Positions 38,601-51,200 of a stretch of DNA of 64,000 nucleotides are shown here, one piece after another. Made by a program: the position numbers and the translations under genes. The notes under the pieces were generated by a model. The model did no database searches, was not told the origin of the DNA, and saw only the letters and a list, made by a program, of their open reading frames with translations. Origin of the DNA: Hypomesus transpacificus (Eukaryota > Chordata > Actinopteri > Osmeriformes > Osmeridae); contig NC_061073.1 of assembly GCF_021917145.1 (NCBI RefSeq), positions 6,491,485 to 6,555,484 on the forward strand, read 5' to 3'. The stretch's first letter is position 1. Each line of letters starts with the position of its first letter.

Positions 38601-41600
38601 ACCCCTGCTTGCGTCTGTCTGTGTTTGTTCAGATGCTAGGACTGTTTCCCTGTCCGTCTCAGGCACCCAGTCAAGTGGAGTAGTTGAGAGAGAAGTCATA
38701 AAAACAAATATCTAACAGCATAGACATGAGAGTAAATACATGCCCGGTGATTCCTAGCCGCGAGGCTTCCCTGTCAGAGATAACAGCACATGAGGACAGC
38801 CTAATTATCTTCCTTGGCTATTGAGCTCATATCATGATTCACATCAAGGGAATATTGGATTGGGTTGACATTTACATTTACATTTAGTCATTTAGCAGAC
38901 GCTCTTATCCAGAGCGACTTACAGTAACTACAGGGACATTCCCCCCGAGGCAAGTAGGGTGAAGTGCCTTGCCCAAGGACACAACGTCGGGTTGATGAAA
39001 GAAAGTCTACTAGAAGTCTAGTGGCATTCGCCAGTTTCCTCTACCAGAGTCACACAACCTGTAGGTCTGTAGGCCAGTATGAAGTGTAAATAAATAGAGA
39101 GGGAAGTCAATCTTCCTTGTAATAGAGAAAATAAAATTATAGACACACTGGTTAATCCCTCTGGCTGAACTCAAAAATCCTGACATGAAAAATGACACCA
39201 GGCAAGAGAAAAGTTCTGCTGAGCATTCATTACTGAGCAGTGACTGTTTATTCAGCTTAGACACAGGGTGGGGAAGCCACAGAGTAAGTCGAGAGAAAAG
39301 TAGGCAAGGACGTTTGAGGGCAGAAATGTGGACAAATCCTTATTAAGACAGAGTGGATGGGATGGACCAGTGTTACATTTCACTCTAGACAGCTTACATT
39401 CCCAGGGGTCACTGCTACTCAGTTCCAGTCTAAAGCACAGTTTGTAGCAGACAGTAGTCTTGCTGTTGTGAGACAAAAGAGAGAACAAAAAGAAGCAATT
39501 CAAGACTCAGTGGCAGCTCACCCAGCTGCAGGACTGAGTGTAAGGGGGCCTGGTTTGGGTCAGATCATATACTGTTACTTGTATGAGAACAGCTGTAGCG
39601 GTGTAATAGTCATTACCTCCTTTAAGGTGTCCATAATTAGCTTCAGGTTGGAGTCTCAGCTTTAGCCCAATATAGCTCAACTCTTACTGGCACTGCTGAC
39701 ACGGCTGAATGCCTACTTCCTTGCACTCTCTGGGTAAAGTATACACCCAGCCTTGGCCATGGAGAGCCAGGCAGTCAGAACTTAGACTCCAAAAGGTGAC
39801 AGCACAAGGAACCCAGACATAATACTTCCATATGGGGCCCATGTCAAGTGAAAACCTAGATGTAAATTATTTTGAACTCTGCTAGCCTAATAAATATGGT
39901 AAAACGTGGGATATTGGGATGCGGGACACACAAGCAACCTAAAGCGTTCAAATATCACACTTAATCTTCAATTAAACGTGTGCAGCTGGACTGGGGTGGA
40001 AGGATATACAAATAGAGTGCAATTGATATAAGATGGTCAAACAATTGGCCAAAAAAGCTTTAATATCTCAAAGTTAGCCAGATGAAACAGAAAATACCAA
40101 CTAATTTAACATGTGCCAAGCATTGACATAAATAAACATCTGCATGTTAAAGAGATTGTGGGATGGCAACAAGGCAAGAACCCATTTCCCTGTGTGTTGG
40201 AAGGTGATGGAAGTTCAGTGAGTTAAAGCCAGAGAGGGAGCCCCTCATTGATGGCCTAAAATAGGCATGTGTAGTGTACCAGAGAAGAAGACTCTCTTCT
40301 TCAAGGCCCTCACTGATCCATCAGCTGCTGTCACCTGGGTTTATCTTAAGGAGGAATACCTCTCAAAACAGATTCCATTTGGTCCACACAAGAGGAGAGA
40401 ATGTGTTTAAAGGTCATTCATCTTCTAAAGGCTCACTTGAACACAGTTCTCATTCACTCTGATGGTGTGCAGAGAGGCTAACATGTTGCTGTATCCAGGC
40501 AGATATAAATTCTTATTAATACACAAGAACAGTACAGGAGGCAGGTAAAAGAGGGAACACTCCAAGATCAAGAAAAAAACCCACACAAGCTGTAAAAATA
40601 TCACAGCCTTTTTATTATTTCATTTTTGCGCCTGTACTGTAACTTGACTTTGGGGATGAAGTTCAAATAAACCACCAGTCTACCATGACCTGTGGGCTGT
40701 GGTTAACGAAACATCCTGACAGAAAAGACCAGAAACTAAACATGGACTCCATGGCCTCTTAATGTAGAAGAATACTAGTTTCCGTTCTCTCATGTATTTT
40801 ATGAATTAGAGATTTGTTCTTGTCAAAAAATGTTGACCATTTGTTTTAATGGAAACTTCACTTTCCCTCACTCAGTTCCTATAGAACCTTGAATTGCATC
40901 TCTAGGGCCTCCACATGTTTAAAAGGCCTCAAACCAAACCAAAAAATACAATTTCTTTGACATTTCGAAACATTTTTCCAAAACCTGCTTCCTCCCCTCC
41001 TTGTACTGTTGGTGGAGTAAAAACAGATCCTTCTGGCTCAGGTCAGTGCAACTTCACTGTGAATATAGTGTAGATGAGAAAAAAGCATGATGCTAGCTGA
41101 ATCTTTTCCAACAGCAGTCTTACTTATCTTGGACTGGTTTCCTAGACAACAAAAAAAAGACACAAAAAAAAACGAGAAAGCCAGACAGGACCCATTCAGA
41201 CAATGTTTTTCCTTCTTTCCCAACAATGTAGTCTGTTTGTGCTGTCTTATAAACTACTGCCATCTATTTAGTCTAGCAATAGAACTGTAAAAGCAATACC
41301 CGGCAGACCAATCCAAAATGATGTATCCTGCCATTCAAAGTGCATGATTAACAGCATCATAACAGAACTTTCTGAAACGTGTTTGAGGATATGACTTAAT
41401 CAAATGCCTTGTTCCCAGTTCTTGTTATCAAATGCAGTTTAATTTGTAAAACATAACTGAACTACCCCATTTAAGCAGGAAACTATCAACAAGAGCTAAC
41501 TCTTGTCATACCACACATTTTAAGGGTTAAGTGGTTGTGTACTTTCTCCCCAAGTATTTGCACACTGATGAATTTAACCTACGTGCAAAAAATGAAAGTC

Positions 41601-42929
41601 CAAAGCTGATCTATCGTCAGCCAGTTCAGCCATGGCTTGGCTTCAGACCAGTGAACATGAGCATGGAACAAAGCAAGGAGTAAATAGCTGCCAGGCTGTG
41701 GGGATTAAGCCTGGCACTAGCCACAGTCCTGCTAATAAAACTACTCCACAGTTAATGTAACACATTCGGGAGGTCATTGTTCCCTGCTATGGGTACCGCC
41801 AATGCAGGATGTCCTGTGAGCTTCTCAGAACTTAATGGCATGCACTCTCGTGTAAGAGATCAGACATCAAACCTACAGCCCACAAGGTGCAGCTGGTCTC
41901 CATCCGTGAATGAGCAGGACAAGGGTGAGTGGACAGGAACTCTCTCTTATGAGACAATGCTCTCTATGCTTCCATCCTAGGCTCTAAGATGAGAAAGTAA
42001 AGAAAGCAGGCATGGAAGGTGTTTGTAAAGAAGTAAACAATCACATTAGAACCATGATGGTATTCAAGTTGTTCTTGATTGTTGGAAACTTGATTGAGGC
42101 TGTATTACTATGGATTACTAATGAGACTGCAAATATGGGGTTGATGACAATATGATGATGTACAGTACTGTGGTACATAATGTGCTATGTAAAATATTCC
42201 CTGGGGGGTTTTGATAGCCCTTTGGAAAAAGTTCACCAACCAACATCTTTCTTTGGTGTGTGCTGGAATGGCACTCCCTGCTGAACACATGGCTTCAGTT
42301 TCCTCCTCCACTGTGTGGCCGGGCCTCACATGAGACCCAAACACTCAAACGCCAAATATGGTGTTCATTAGGCAGCGGCCTTTGTATATTGTGCTGGGCA
42401 CCTCTCACCACCCCAGTCTTCCCATGGAACTGTAAAAATACAAGTTTCAAACAGGACCATTTGTCACCTGAAAAGTAGGTACAGTAGGTTCATGTACAGT
42501 ATCTGTTTTGAATAATGAACTTAACAGTACATCCTTTCTGGAAGATTTTTTAAAGTTTTTTTTACATTAAGAGAACATCAATCCGCAAGACAGATTAGAT
42601 TTATTTTTAAAATGTTATCAACAACAGACCACCTATATGTCAGTTTAAACTATGGCATAAAGTATGTCTGCTTTCAAACACCTAATCAGTGCATAGTACA
42701 AGGTCTGTTCTGAGAAGCAGGGAAATAATGCCATATTTGGTCTGACTCACTTTGAAATGACTGCCTTCCACTGCAACATTTTTCTTTAAACGCCCTTATC
42801 TCCACACTGAACAGTATTACAGGGACATCTAGTGGAAAGAATGTGACTCCTTATTCTTGGATCTAGTAATATTATATTCTGTTAATTTAGGCATATGTAC
42901 TGCACACAACAAACAAACGACAATGCTTG
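32650..42929. other. Intergenic DNA between tpm1 and tln2
   Basis: No exon, RNA gene or conserved motif could be supported across about 10 kb, apart from a SINE fragment at 38.9 kb. Regulatory elements of the flanking muscle genes may be here but cannot be read without comparison to other fish. Confidence 0.5.
38867..38993 (-). repeat. SINE fragment, reverse orientation
   Basis: It shares TTTAGCAGACGCTCTTATCC and the GCCTTGCCCAAGGACACAAC block with the full copies at 55273-55483 and 60725-60917, but lacks the tRNA-like head. Confidence 0.85.
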
Positions 42930-44873
42930 TTTCAAACTTTTATTTTTGGTGAATACAAAAAATACCTTTGTGACCAGATAAATATACATACAGCTTCAAA
43001 TCATAATGAAACAAATGTGTTAAAGAAAGAAAGCACAACACTTATTTGAATAACAGAGCTAGTAATTTTCCTTTTCCAGTTAATACTTCAACAAATTGCT
43101 TAGACGATATGAATCTCAGGATAGTTCTTACATTTATTGATAAAAACATCATTTATAGTGGTTTAACAATGAAACAAGGAAGCTTTTCCATCCTAGTTTT
43201 TTTGAATGACTCGTCAAATGAATTTCAAGGCAGCACAAGTCTAATATTTTTTTGCTTCAATAGCAACCTGCCACATGCTCATGGTATGCAGTGTAGTGTG
43301 TGTTAAATCTTCCTCGACAGTCTAAACCTAAATGTATCCATGGATGCCCTTCATATACCAGCATATGGTAATGGGTGGCAGGCAGATGGACTACCAGCCA
43401 AGGCAGTACATGGCATTGGACTAGGTGATGAATTAGACTGGCAACATGTTCTGATCCAGAATGACAAGGCTCAGACACAGCCTTATGCTGTTCTCACAGC
43501 AGACTCAAGTAAGGCACTAATACACAATACAGACCAGAGACGGAGGGTGGAGGTGTTGGAGTAGACACACTAAGAGAGATACAGCTGGTACCTTACCTAT
43601 GATACCAATATAATAACAAACCGTTCTCTTACTGACAGCTAGAAGCAAATTCTTTAGTGTTCCTAAATGGATGAACGTGGAAGGCATTACCTGTGCTCCT
43701 CAGTGCATAAGGGTACCAGCAATCAGTGCATTCAACAGACTTCTATTGGGGTAGGGCTCCGCATATTATTTTGAAGTCTGATTTATCGACTTAATGTTCA
43801 CGTATTGCTATCGTCATCATAAAAATTAAGAGGAAGGAGTATTCCTTGTCAATGAAACACCACCATGAAGACTTGAGGTGCTACTCACGTATGGAGGACC
43901 TCCCTAACAATATCTGGACATTGTCAATTAGACTGCAATTGAAACACAAAGACAAGGAAGAACAAACACATCAAAGAATGTAAACAAAGCTTCCTCGTGC
44001 AGCCTGGAAAGTGTTTGAGGGAGGGAGGCCTACTGGAATACCAGGCTGACAAGCAAAGAGATGGGCCTGCAGTAAGACCCCCAGATTTAAGAGAATCACT
44101 TTTCACCTGACTACTCCTGACACATGAATGGTTTAGATAAGGACATCAGCTGAAAGTCCATCAAATGGAAGGCAGTGTTAAATCTTTTCACATGCGGGCT
44201 AATTATTACTTTAAGAACTATTACTCTAAAATATACTTTGACTGACGTCACCTCATGAGCTACTACTGTAGCTTTACCATTCACTCAGATTAGAACCATT
44301 CCCGGCACTGGTTTGGTGTTGAGCAAAACTCTTAAAACATCACTTTAACTAACCCGATGCTCATACTAATTCTAACATAACACAAGTGCCTCTGCATACT
44401 CTACTAATCTATTGGTTAGTAGCTTTATTGATATGTATAGCTATAATGATGCATGCAAGCCAATGATAAAATGATGCATTGAAAAAAACTTCCATAATTC
44501 AATAAGCACTTTTTATGTATTTTTGAGGTACTTACCTACAATATGGATTTCTATGTCAGTTTGAGAGTAAACGTTTGCACAATTAAAACAGCTTTCAAGA
44601 CATTCAGATATCTTTATATGAACATTTGATGCATTCAGAACTTTAGCAATTATTGGGTCCAGTAATGCTCATTAAACATTACATATATTTTTATATAGTT
44701 ACTGTATAGATAAACAAAATGTTCATGAGAACAGCGAACTGCATGAATCCTGTAAGTATAGGATCTGTACAAGACACTGTTTAGACTTCATATTCACAGA
44801 ATGTCCTGCATAGACATCTAGAACCAGCTGGAACTTTTACAGTTACAGTAAAACATCAATGCCATTCTGAGAC

Positions 44874-44938
<65 letters not shown>

Positions 44939-45093
44939 CACACTTTTGAACACAGGCACTATACCTTCTCATTAAGCTGACATGGAGTGCTGTTTAAATC
45001 CTGTCTACATGTGAGAGAAGCAGCCAATGACATACGTCTGCCTCTATCTCTGATAGTTCCAGTCAAAGGTAAACTTCTTGCCTGTTCAAACAA
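42930..45093 (-). other. Probable tln2 3' UTR
   Basis: The stretch after the tln2 stop has no other gene, and an AATAAA reads on the minus strand near 42943, about 2.1 kb downstream. That length is plausible for a talin-2 UTR. Shorter ends are possible. Confidence 0.35.
44878..44943. repeat. (CA)n microsatellite
   Basis: About 33 CA units with one CAAA interruption, 150 bases downstream of the tln2 stop codon, probably inside its 3' UTR. Confidence 0.95.
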
Positions 45094-45222
45094 TCAGCTC
45101 TCGTCCTCCCTGAGTTCGGTGGGCAGGAACTTGTACTGCTGCTGTCTGATTTGAGCCAGCTTCTTCCGGGCCTCCTCTAGCTCTCTCTCCTTCCTTAACA
45201 TCTCCTCCTGAGCGGCAATGAT
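45094..45222 (-). CDS. tln2: tln2 last exon, dimerisation helix
   Basis: 42 codons from IIAAQEEMLRKERELEEARK to LREDES and stop TGA. This is the antiparallel dimerisation helix needed for actin binding by talin. Its acceptor is preceded by an unusually long C/T-only tract on the coding strand, about 170 bases. Confidence 0.96.
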   Translation of the reverse strand: MIAAQEEMLRKERELEEARKKLAQIRQQQYKFLPTELREDES

Positions 45223-48200
45223 CTGAGGAGAAGGGGGGAGGGGAAGTAGGGAGGGGAGAAGAAGGGAAAGGAGATGTAGGGCAGAAAGGAGAGGAGGAGT
45301 GGGGAAGGGACGGAGGGGAAGAAAGCAGAGGAGGGAATGGGAGAGGAGGGGAGGAATGAAGAGAGGAGGGGAGGAAAAGGGTGAGGAGGGGAAGGGAGAG
45401 GGAAATATTATTTTTGCTACCAGGAATGTGCTTATAAAAATATACTCTATCATTTCCTCAACTGTAACTGTATGTGGTGACAAATTGAATGTATTCAATG
45501 TAAGTATGCAGTGAATAGTTATTTACTCTTTAGTGAAAAGCTTTTGTAATTTGACAGATGCCGACAAGTACAAAGTAGACACATACTCGCACACCCATAG
45601 GGGGACTGGAGTCAGTTTCTCCAGATTAAAACAAAGAATCCTGAGGAGCATAGAAGTGCCTCAAGCTTTGAGTAAGTAGACATTCATCCACTGTAATTAC
45701 ATTACATTTGACTGTGCATGAAAAGGATGTGGATAAGTACTTTGCTGGGACTGAAGAATGTGAAAACATCTTCGAAGGGTTTGATGTTTGGGACCACTGT
45801 GGATGCCTGGTTAACCTCAGCTGAGAAACACATCTGAAGTGCTATTTATCTAGGGCCTACCACCAATTTGGAATCATGCAGAGACTAGAATAGAAAAGGT
45901 TTGCGTACAAAAGCAAGGCATTTTTTAAGGCTCTTTATGGTCCACTACAGACCATGACAATTATGTTCATTGACAGGTCATTTAGAAAAAAGAGATGTTA
46001 CCTGAGCAATGCCACCCACAAACTTGGTCTTGACCACCACACTGTCATCCTCAGACTTATCGAAAGCTGCCTTCTGCGCTGCCTTAACCAGATTGTCTGA
46101 TGCCCGCTTTACTGCGTTTCCAGCAGCCTTCCCAGCAGGGAGAGAGAGAGATGGAGGGAGAGAGACCTCTATATTAATACCATGACTGAATATAGGGCAG
46201 GAGTGAGGCCCCGGGGCTGGTGTGGGGGTTGATGTCAAGCAGGGTCGTCACCTGAAGCCTCCTCATGGCCTCCGAGTCCTGGTCAGCCTTCACTTTACAG
46301 GCCACCAGGAGCTGAGCGGTGGAGGCTGCCACCTGCTTTGCAGAGCAAATGAGCTTCTCCTCGCTGGCGTGGCCCTGAACGGAGGCGTTAGCCGCCTCAC
46401 ACAGATTACTGGTGGCTGCAGCCACCATCCTGGCCTGTAGGAGGGAATACTTGATTATCTGCTGCATTTACTCAAGGCACTATTTTGTACGTCGCTTTGG
46501 ACATGGGCTGAAATCCCGGGGGGGATGGGGTTGACACGTCCCCCCTAATCCTGGGAAAATTATGATTGTCCACCCCAATACATCACTGTAAACATAAAGT
46601 AATTTCAATATTAATAATATGTAATTAAGGAACTTGTGCTGATTATACACACACATAAAAAGCATTTTTAAGTTTAACGTAGTCTGTGTGTTACAGCACA
46701 ACTTTGATGTTTCCCCCCAGGAACTGCTCATGACAAAATGTCTAAGTAATTGTGCACCCCAAAGTTGATATTAGATTTTTGCCCCTGACCTTGGATAAAA
46801 GTGACTGCTAAATGAATACATGTAAATGTACAAGACACCTCTCCGTGCCAACTTGGGAGCCGGCACTCGCATTTTCTGTCAAATGAAAAAGTGAGGGTAA
46901 CTCACCGCAGATATAAGACCCTGGGACCACTGGCCATCATCCACAGCATTGGCCAGATTGGAGCCCACCTATACAAGAAACAAGCAGAGATGCCCTACAG
47001 TGGAACTGCACCCAGACACAGTGCAGCTGTTTATGTGATGTCATCATTATGCAACAGTGTGAGGACTTGGACTGACCTTGCCTTGTGCAACCAGCTCCCT
47101 CTGTGCTGCCGAGGCAGACTTGACTAGGGCACTGGTGGCAGCGGCGATGGACTTGGCAGCCTCCAAGATCTGTTCCTCAAAGTCCAGAGTCTCATCCGCT
47201 TCCTTGAAGGAGAAACCATACACACAAAGATCAAACTACCATCATGGAGAATCATGTAAATTACAGGAATAATGATGTTGGAATCTTCCAAATATCATCA
47301 CAAAAAGTGGCGACGTTTGAGCAAAAAAAACCTGCTGACCCATCCAGCTAGGGCTGCACAATTAATCGAATTGTAATCACGACTGCGATTTTGGCTCCCA
47401 CGATCAAATTTGCGTGATTGAGCGATATAAAAAATGCGTCATTCCGTTCATAGTATCAACGTTTTTGTTTAATTTGCTTCCTAAAATATGTGTGGTGGCC
47501 TGTGAAAACCCTTCACATGGTAACATTTTGACTTTCTGGGTATTATACTTATAACATTTGGAAACTACACACTCCTGAATACAAATCTGTTTAAATCACT
47601 CAGATATCTTTGTTTAAATCACTCAGATATCTTTGTCACAATTGAAGTTACATAATTTTAAAGTTGACCTGTGTCAAAAAGTGATAAGGGAGAAAACTGC
47701 ATTCAAAGATTCCACACCGTTTCATAATTCGATTTGACATGGCTTGAAAATCTTGCTAGCTAACATGTCCAAAAACTAGTGCTGTCAGATAAACGCATTA
47801 TTAACGGCATTAACGCAAACCCATTTTAAAGGCGTTTTTAATTTTATTGCAAGATTAACGTCCTTTTTGGCCTAGCAAACTTTGTAGCTTTTTTAACATG
47901 GGTGTTGCAACCCTCTATGGTTGCAACCATAGACACAGGGCTCTCAAGTGTCACCCATTGAGAGTGACAGTCACTCATTTCGGTCTTTTGTCACGCCCTC
48001 CCACCACACATTGTATTTCTCACGCAGAAAAAAAATATTTATAATATATTTAATATGCCGCAGCACCCAACCAAAATTCCTCTGGCCGCGCCACTCTCAC
48101 TATGGAACCGGCAGTCAAGCGCGTCTCCCCTGGAGTTCTTAGTCGAGCCTGCCACTTATCAGCTAATCAAAAAAAAGAAAAGGTCTCTACAATAGCCAAT

Positions 48201-51200
48201 AGGAAAATAGCACCATTGTATCTGGGTAAGATTTAATGCAACAACCAATGGAAAAAAAGCATATCCTTTCTTCCGAAAGATTTGTTTCCTACAAAGCAAA
48301 CCGCTGGAGCTCGAGCATCACTTTGAGCACAGTCATGATCTCCTGTTTTAATGTTACAACAAATTCACAACTTAATTGACACAAACAATGACAACTTGAA
48401 ATCCCAGATAATTAGCATCAGTTTTTCACGAGTCTCTTAACCAACAGTTTTACAGCCTGTTCACTGACACCTGCTCAGAACAAGTAGTTCATAGATGTAG
48501 CCGGTGTGTATCAAAAATAATAACCATGTCCTGTATCTTAGCTACATGTATGACCTTTGCAGCAAAGCAAACAGCGTGAAAATCAGTTCGGTATTCAGTT
48601 CGGTATGATTAATTAAATGCGCTGACGGCTCATTTACGGTGGCCCTGAAGTGCAAATGACACCCCCTAATATGAATACATCCCCCAAATGAAAATACTCC
48701 CCCCCAATACGAGTCAACTCCCCCCAAATCGGATGACTTGTTCACCTCCCCCCAAAAATGAAAATACTCCCCCCCAATACGAGTCAACTCCCCCCAAATC
48801 GGATGACTTGTTCACCTCCCCCCAATACAAAAACGCGCTCCCCCCCCCAATACGAGTCAACTCCCCCCAAATCGGATGACTTGTTCACCTCCCCCCAATA
48901 CAAAAACGCGCTCCCCCAAATGGAAAACGACATTACATTAACTCAAAAACACATTACATTAACTCTGAACGGAAAGGGTAGGTACTACACTTTAGCGCTG
49001 ATTGGATGCAGTAGGCTAACTAACAAGAAATAAGAAATTGATCGACAGAAGTACAAAATGCTATAGCCTGGCAGAGTTACGTGCACCAGAACATTTGTTT
49101 GGCTATCAAAGAATGTAGCAAATAGTAGGCTTCTTAGGCAAAAGTATTTCGATTTAAATGTAAAAATTGATAGCCAAACAACTATCCTGGTCCACGTTAC
49201 TCTGTCATTGTGGCATTTCATTCTTCTGTAGTGGACTATTAGTTTTTTCTTCTGAAAAGTCCTGATTCCTTCAACTGCGTTTTTAGCGTGCGCATAGGCT
49301 AGGCTACTTATATTGTGAAACGTTAGCAGATCTAAGATTATTTCATAGGAATGACCCTGATTAAAATAAAGAGTAGTGTAATGACTCTGAATTGTAAACA
49401 TTAATGTTTCCTCTTTCCTTCAAATCAAAACGATTAATTTCATGATAATGACAGAGTTACGTTGTTTGGCTATCGATGTTTACGTTTAACACTGCAATTT
49501 ATGCTTTTGCATACATGGCCTATGCTACATGCTTCGATACCCAAATAAATGTCCTGGTGCACGTAACTCTGTCAGGCTATTGCATTTTGTACTTCTGTTG
49601 ATCAATTTCTTATTTCTTGTCAGTTAGCCTACTGCATCCAAATCAGCGCTAAAGTGTAGTACCTACCCTTTCCGTTCAGAGTTAATGTAATGTGTTTTTG
49701 AGTTAATGTAATGTCGTTTTCCATTTGGGGGAGCGCGTTTTTGTATTGGGGGGAGGTGAACAAGTCATCCGATTTGGGGGGAGTTGACTCGTATTGGGGG
49801 GGGGGAGCGCGTTTTTGTATTGGGGGGAGGTGAACAAGTCATCCGATTTGGGGGGAGTTGACTCGTATTGGGGGGGAGTATTTTCATTTTTGGGGGGAGG
49901 TGAACAAGTCATCCGATTTGGGGGGAGTTGACTCGTATTGGGGGGGAGTATTTTCATTTGGGGGATGTACTCATTTAGGGGGTGTCATTTGCACTTCAGG
50001 GCCACCGTACTCATTGCCCCAGCCAAACAGATTACACTGAGTGGAGCGGTTGACCTTTCCAAGATGGCGGCCCCAAGGCTCAACAGCGCCAGTAAGCAGT
50101 AGCGATCTATGCGGCGTCTACTCTTTATTATGTCTACGGTTGCAACAACTAGCAACGTTAGAAAAACTACAAGACAACACCGGATCTAGCTAGACCGGAA
50201 ACAAAACAACAGGGATTCCGCACACACTTGTTATTGTTTGAGTGGATGGCGAGCGCGAGACGCCTAAATGGATGCCAATACGATTCTGAATGGAAAGTTT
50301 ATGAAATGAAAAGTTGCCAAATGGTTCCATTGACAAGACCAACGTGATCTGTGTGTTTTGTCGTCGTGAACTGAGCTATCATCGCAGCACGTCCAGTCTG
50401 AAATACCACTTGATGGCCAAGCACACAGCTGATGCGAATTCTCCGCCCCCTCGTCAAAGCCAGGCGATTGCAATGTTGTTTTCAGTAAAAAATTACATTT
50501 GCACTAAGCAAGCCGATCCACTTTTCCATGTTGATAAGAGCATTAAAATGAGAAAAAAATAATGTAACAAAAATAATTCAAGGGACATTTGAAATAGATA
50601 AAAATGTGTGATTAATTGCGAGTTAACTATGACATTAATGCGATTAATTGCGATTAAATATTTTTATCGTTTGACAGCACTACCAAAAACCGTTGAAATT
50701 AACTGTTTTTCATAAGTAATCATATACTTTTTGTACATTACAATGAAGTTCAGGGCGTTAACTATACAAAACATGAAAAATCTCAATTTTTACAGAAAAC
50801 TATTTTCGATCTTTTATGGCTTATAGCCAACAATGAGCGGCTGCGACATCCGACGGGTTTCCGCAGGCCACCACACTTACACAATGTAAAATAGTGCCCT
50901 GTTGAAGTTTTGCTACATTTTCTTTTATGTTTATTTATTTATTTTGATTTACTCTTTAAGGAGATGCACTTAATTTTGGTGAATATGACCTATTTTATTT
51001 TGATGCACATATTTGTACTTTAGCAGGAATGTAGCACAATATGGATATAAAAGCAGTTATAATTAGCCTATGTGACAATAACATTTGTTTTGGTTAAAAT
51101 CAACAAATAATTGTGATAATTAATCGTGATCTCAATATTGATCAAAATAATCGTGATGATCATTTTGGCCATAATCGTGCATCCCTACATCCAGCCTTTG

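Larger units (their letters stand above)
48635..50009. mobile_element. Inner fold-back palindromic element, 1375 bp, unclassified
   Basis: The two ends are inverted copies starting TACGGTGGCCCTGAAGTGC. Arms of about 480 bases (48635 to about 49115, about 49530 to 50009) match almost throughout, with a roughly 410-base spacer. The direct repeat CTCATT flanks it at 48629-48634 and 50010-50015. The outer part of each arm is a tandem array of about 70-base units containing CCCCCC runs (GGGGGG in the other arm) around CAAATCGGATGACTTG. No open frame looks like a protein: frames across the arrays are repeat translation. A 6-base duplication is reported for few superfamilies (for example IS3EU, Dada), so I leave it unassigned. 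Confidence 0.85.
47777..50682. mobile_element. Middle hAT-like transposon, nested in the outer one
   Basis: Ends are TAGTGCTGTCAGATAAACGC on the left and TAGTGCTGTCAAACGATAAA on the right read in reverse. The 8-base duplication CCAAAAAC flanks it at 47769-47776 and 50683-50690. Its own length without the inner element is about 1.5 kb. The right part carries a BED-type zinc-finger fragment, so it derives from a ZBED/hAT transposase element, but the catalytic domain is missing. Confidence 0.92.
47349..51187. mobile_element. Outer hAT-like transposon in tln2 intron, 3.84 kb with insertions
   Basis: Terminal inverted repeats begin TAGGGCTGCACAATTAATCG on the left and TAGGGATGCACGATTATGG on the right read in reverse. 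The 8-base duplication CATCCAGC flanks it at 47341-47348 and 51188-51195, the hAT hallmark. Without the inner insertion it is about 925 bp and shows no transposase, so it is non-autonomous. A 23-base tandem duplication (TTTAAATCACTCAGATATC plus a few bases, twice) lies near 47590-47635. Confidence 0.9.

Noticed and set aside
48688..49033. Proline-rich proteins in the palindrome arms
   Set aside because: They are reading frames through C-run tandem repeats; the same peptides appear in the inverted arm. No start context or conservation argues for coding.
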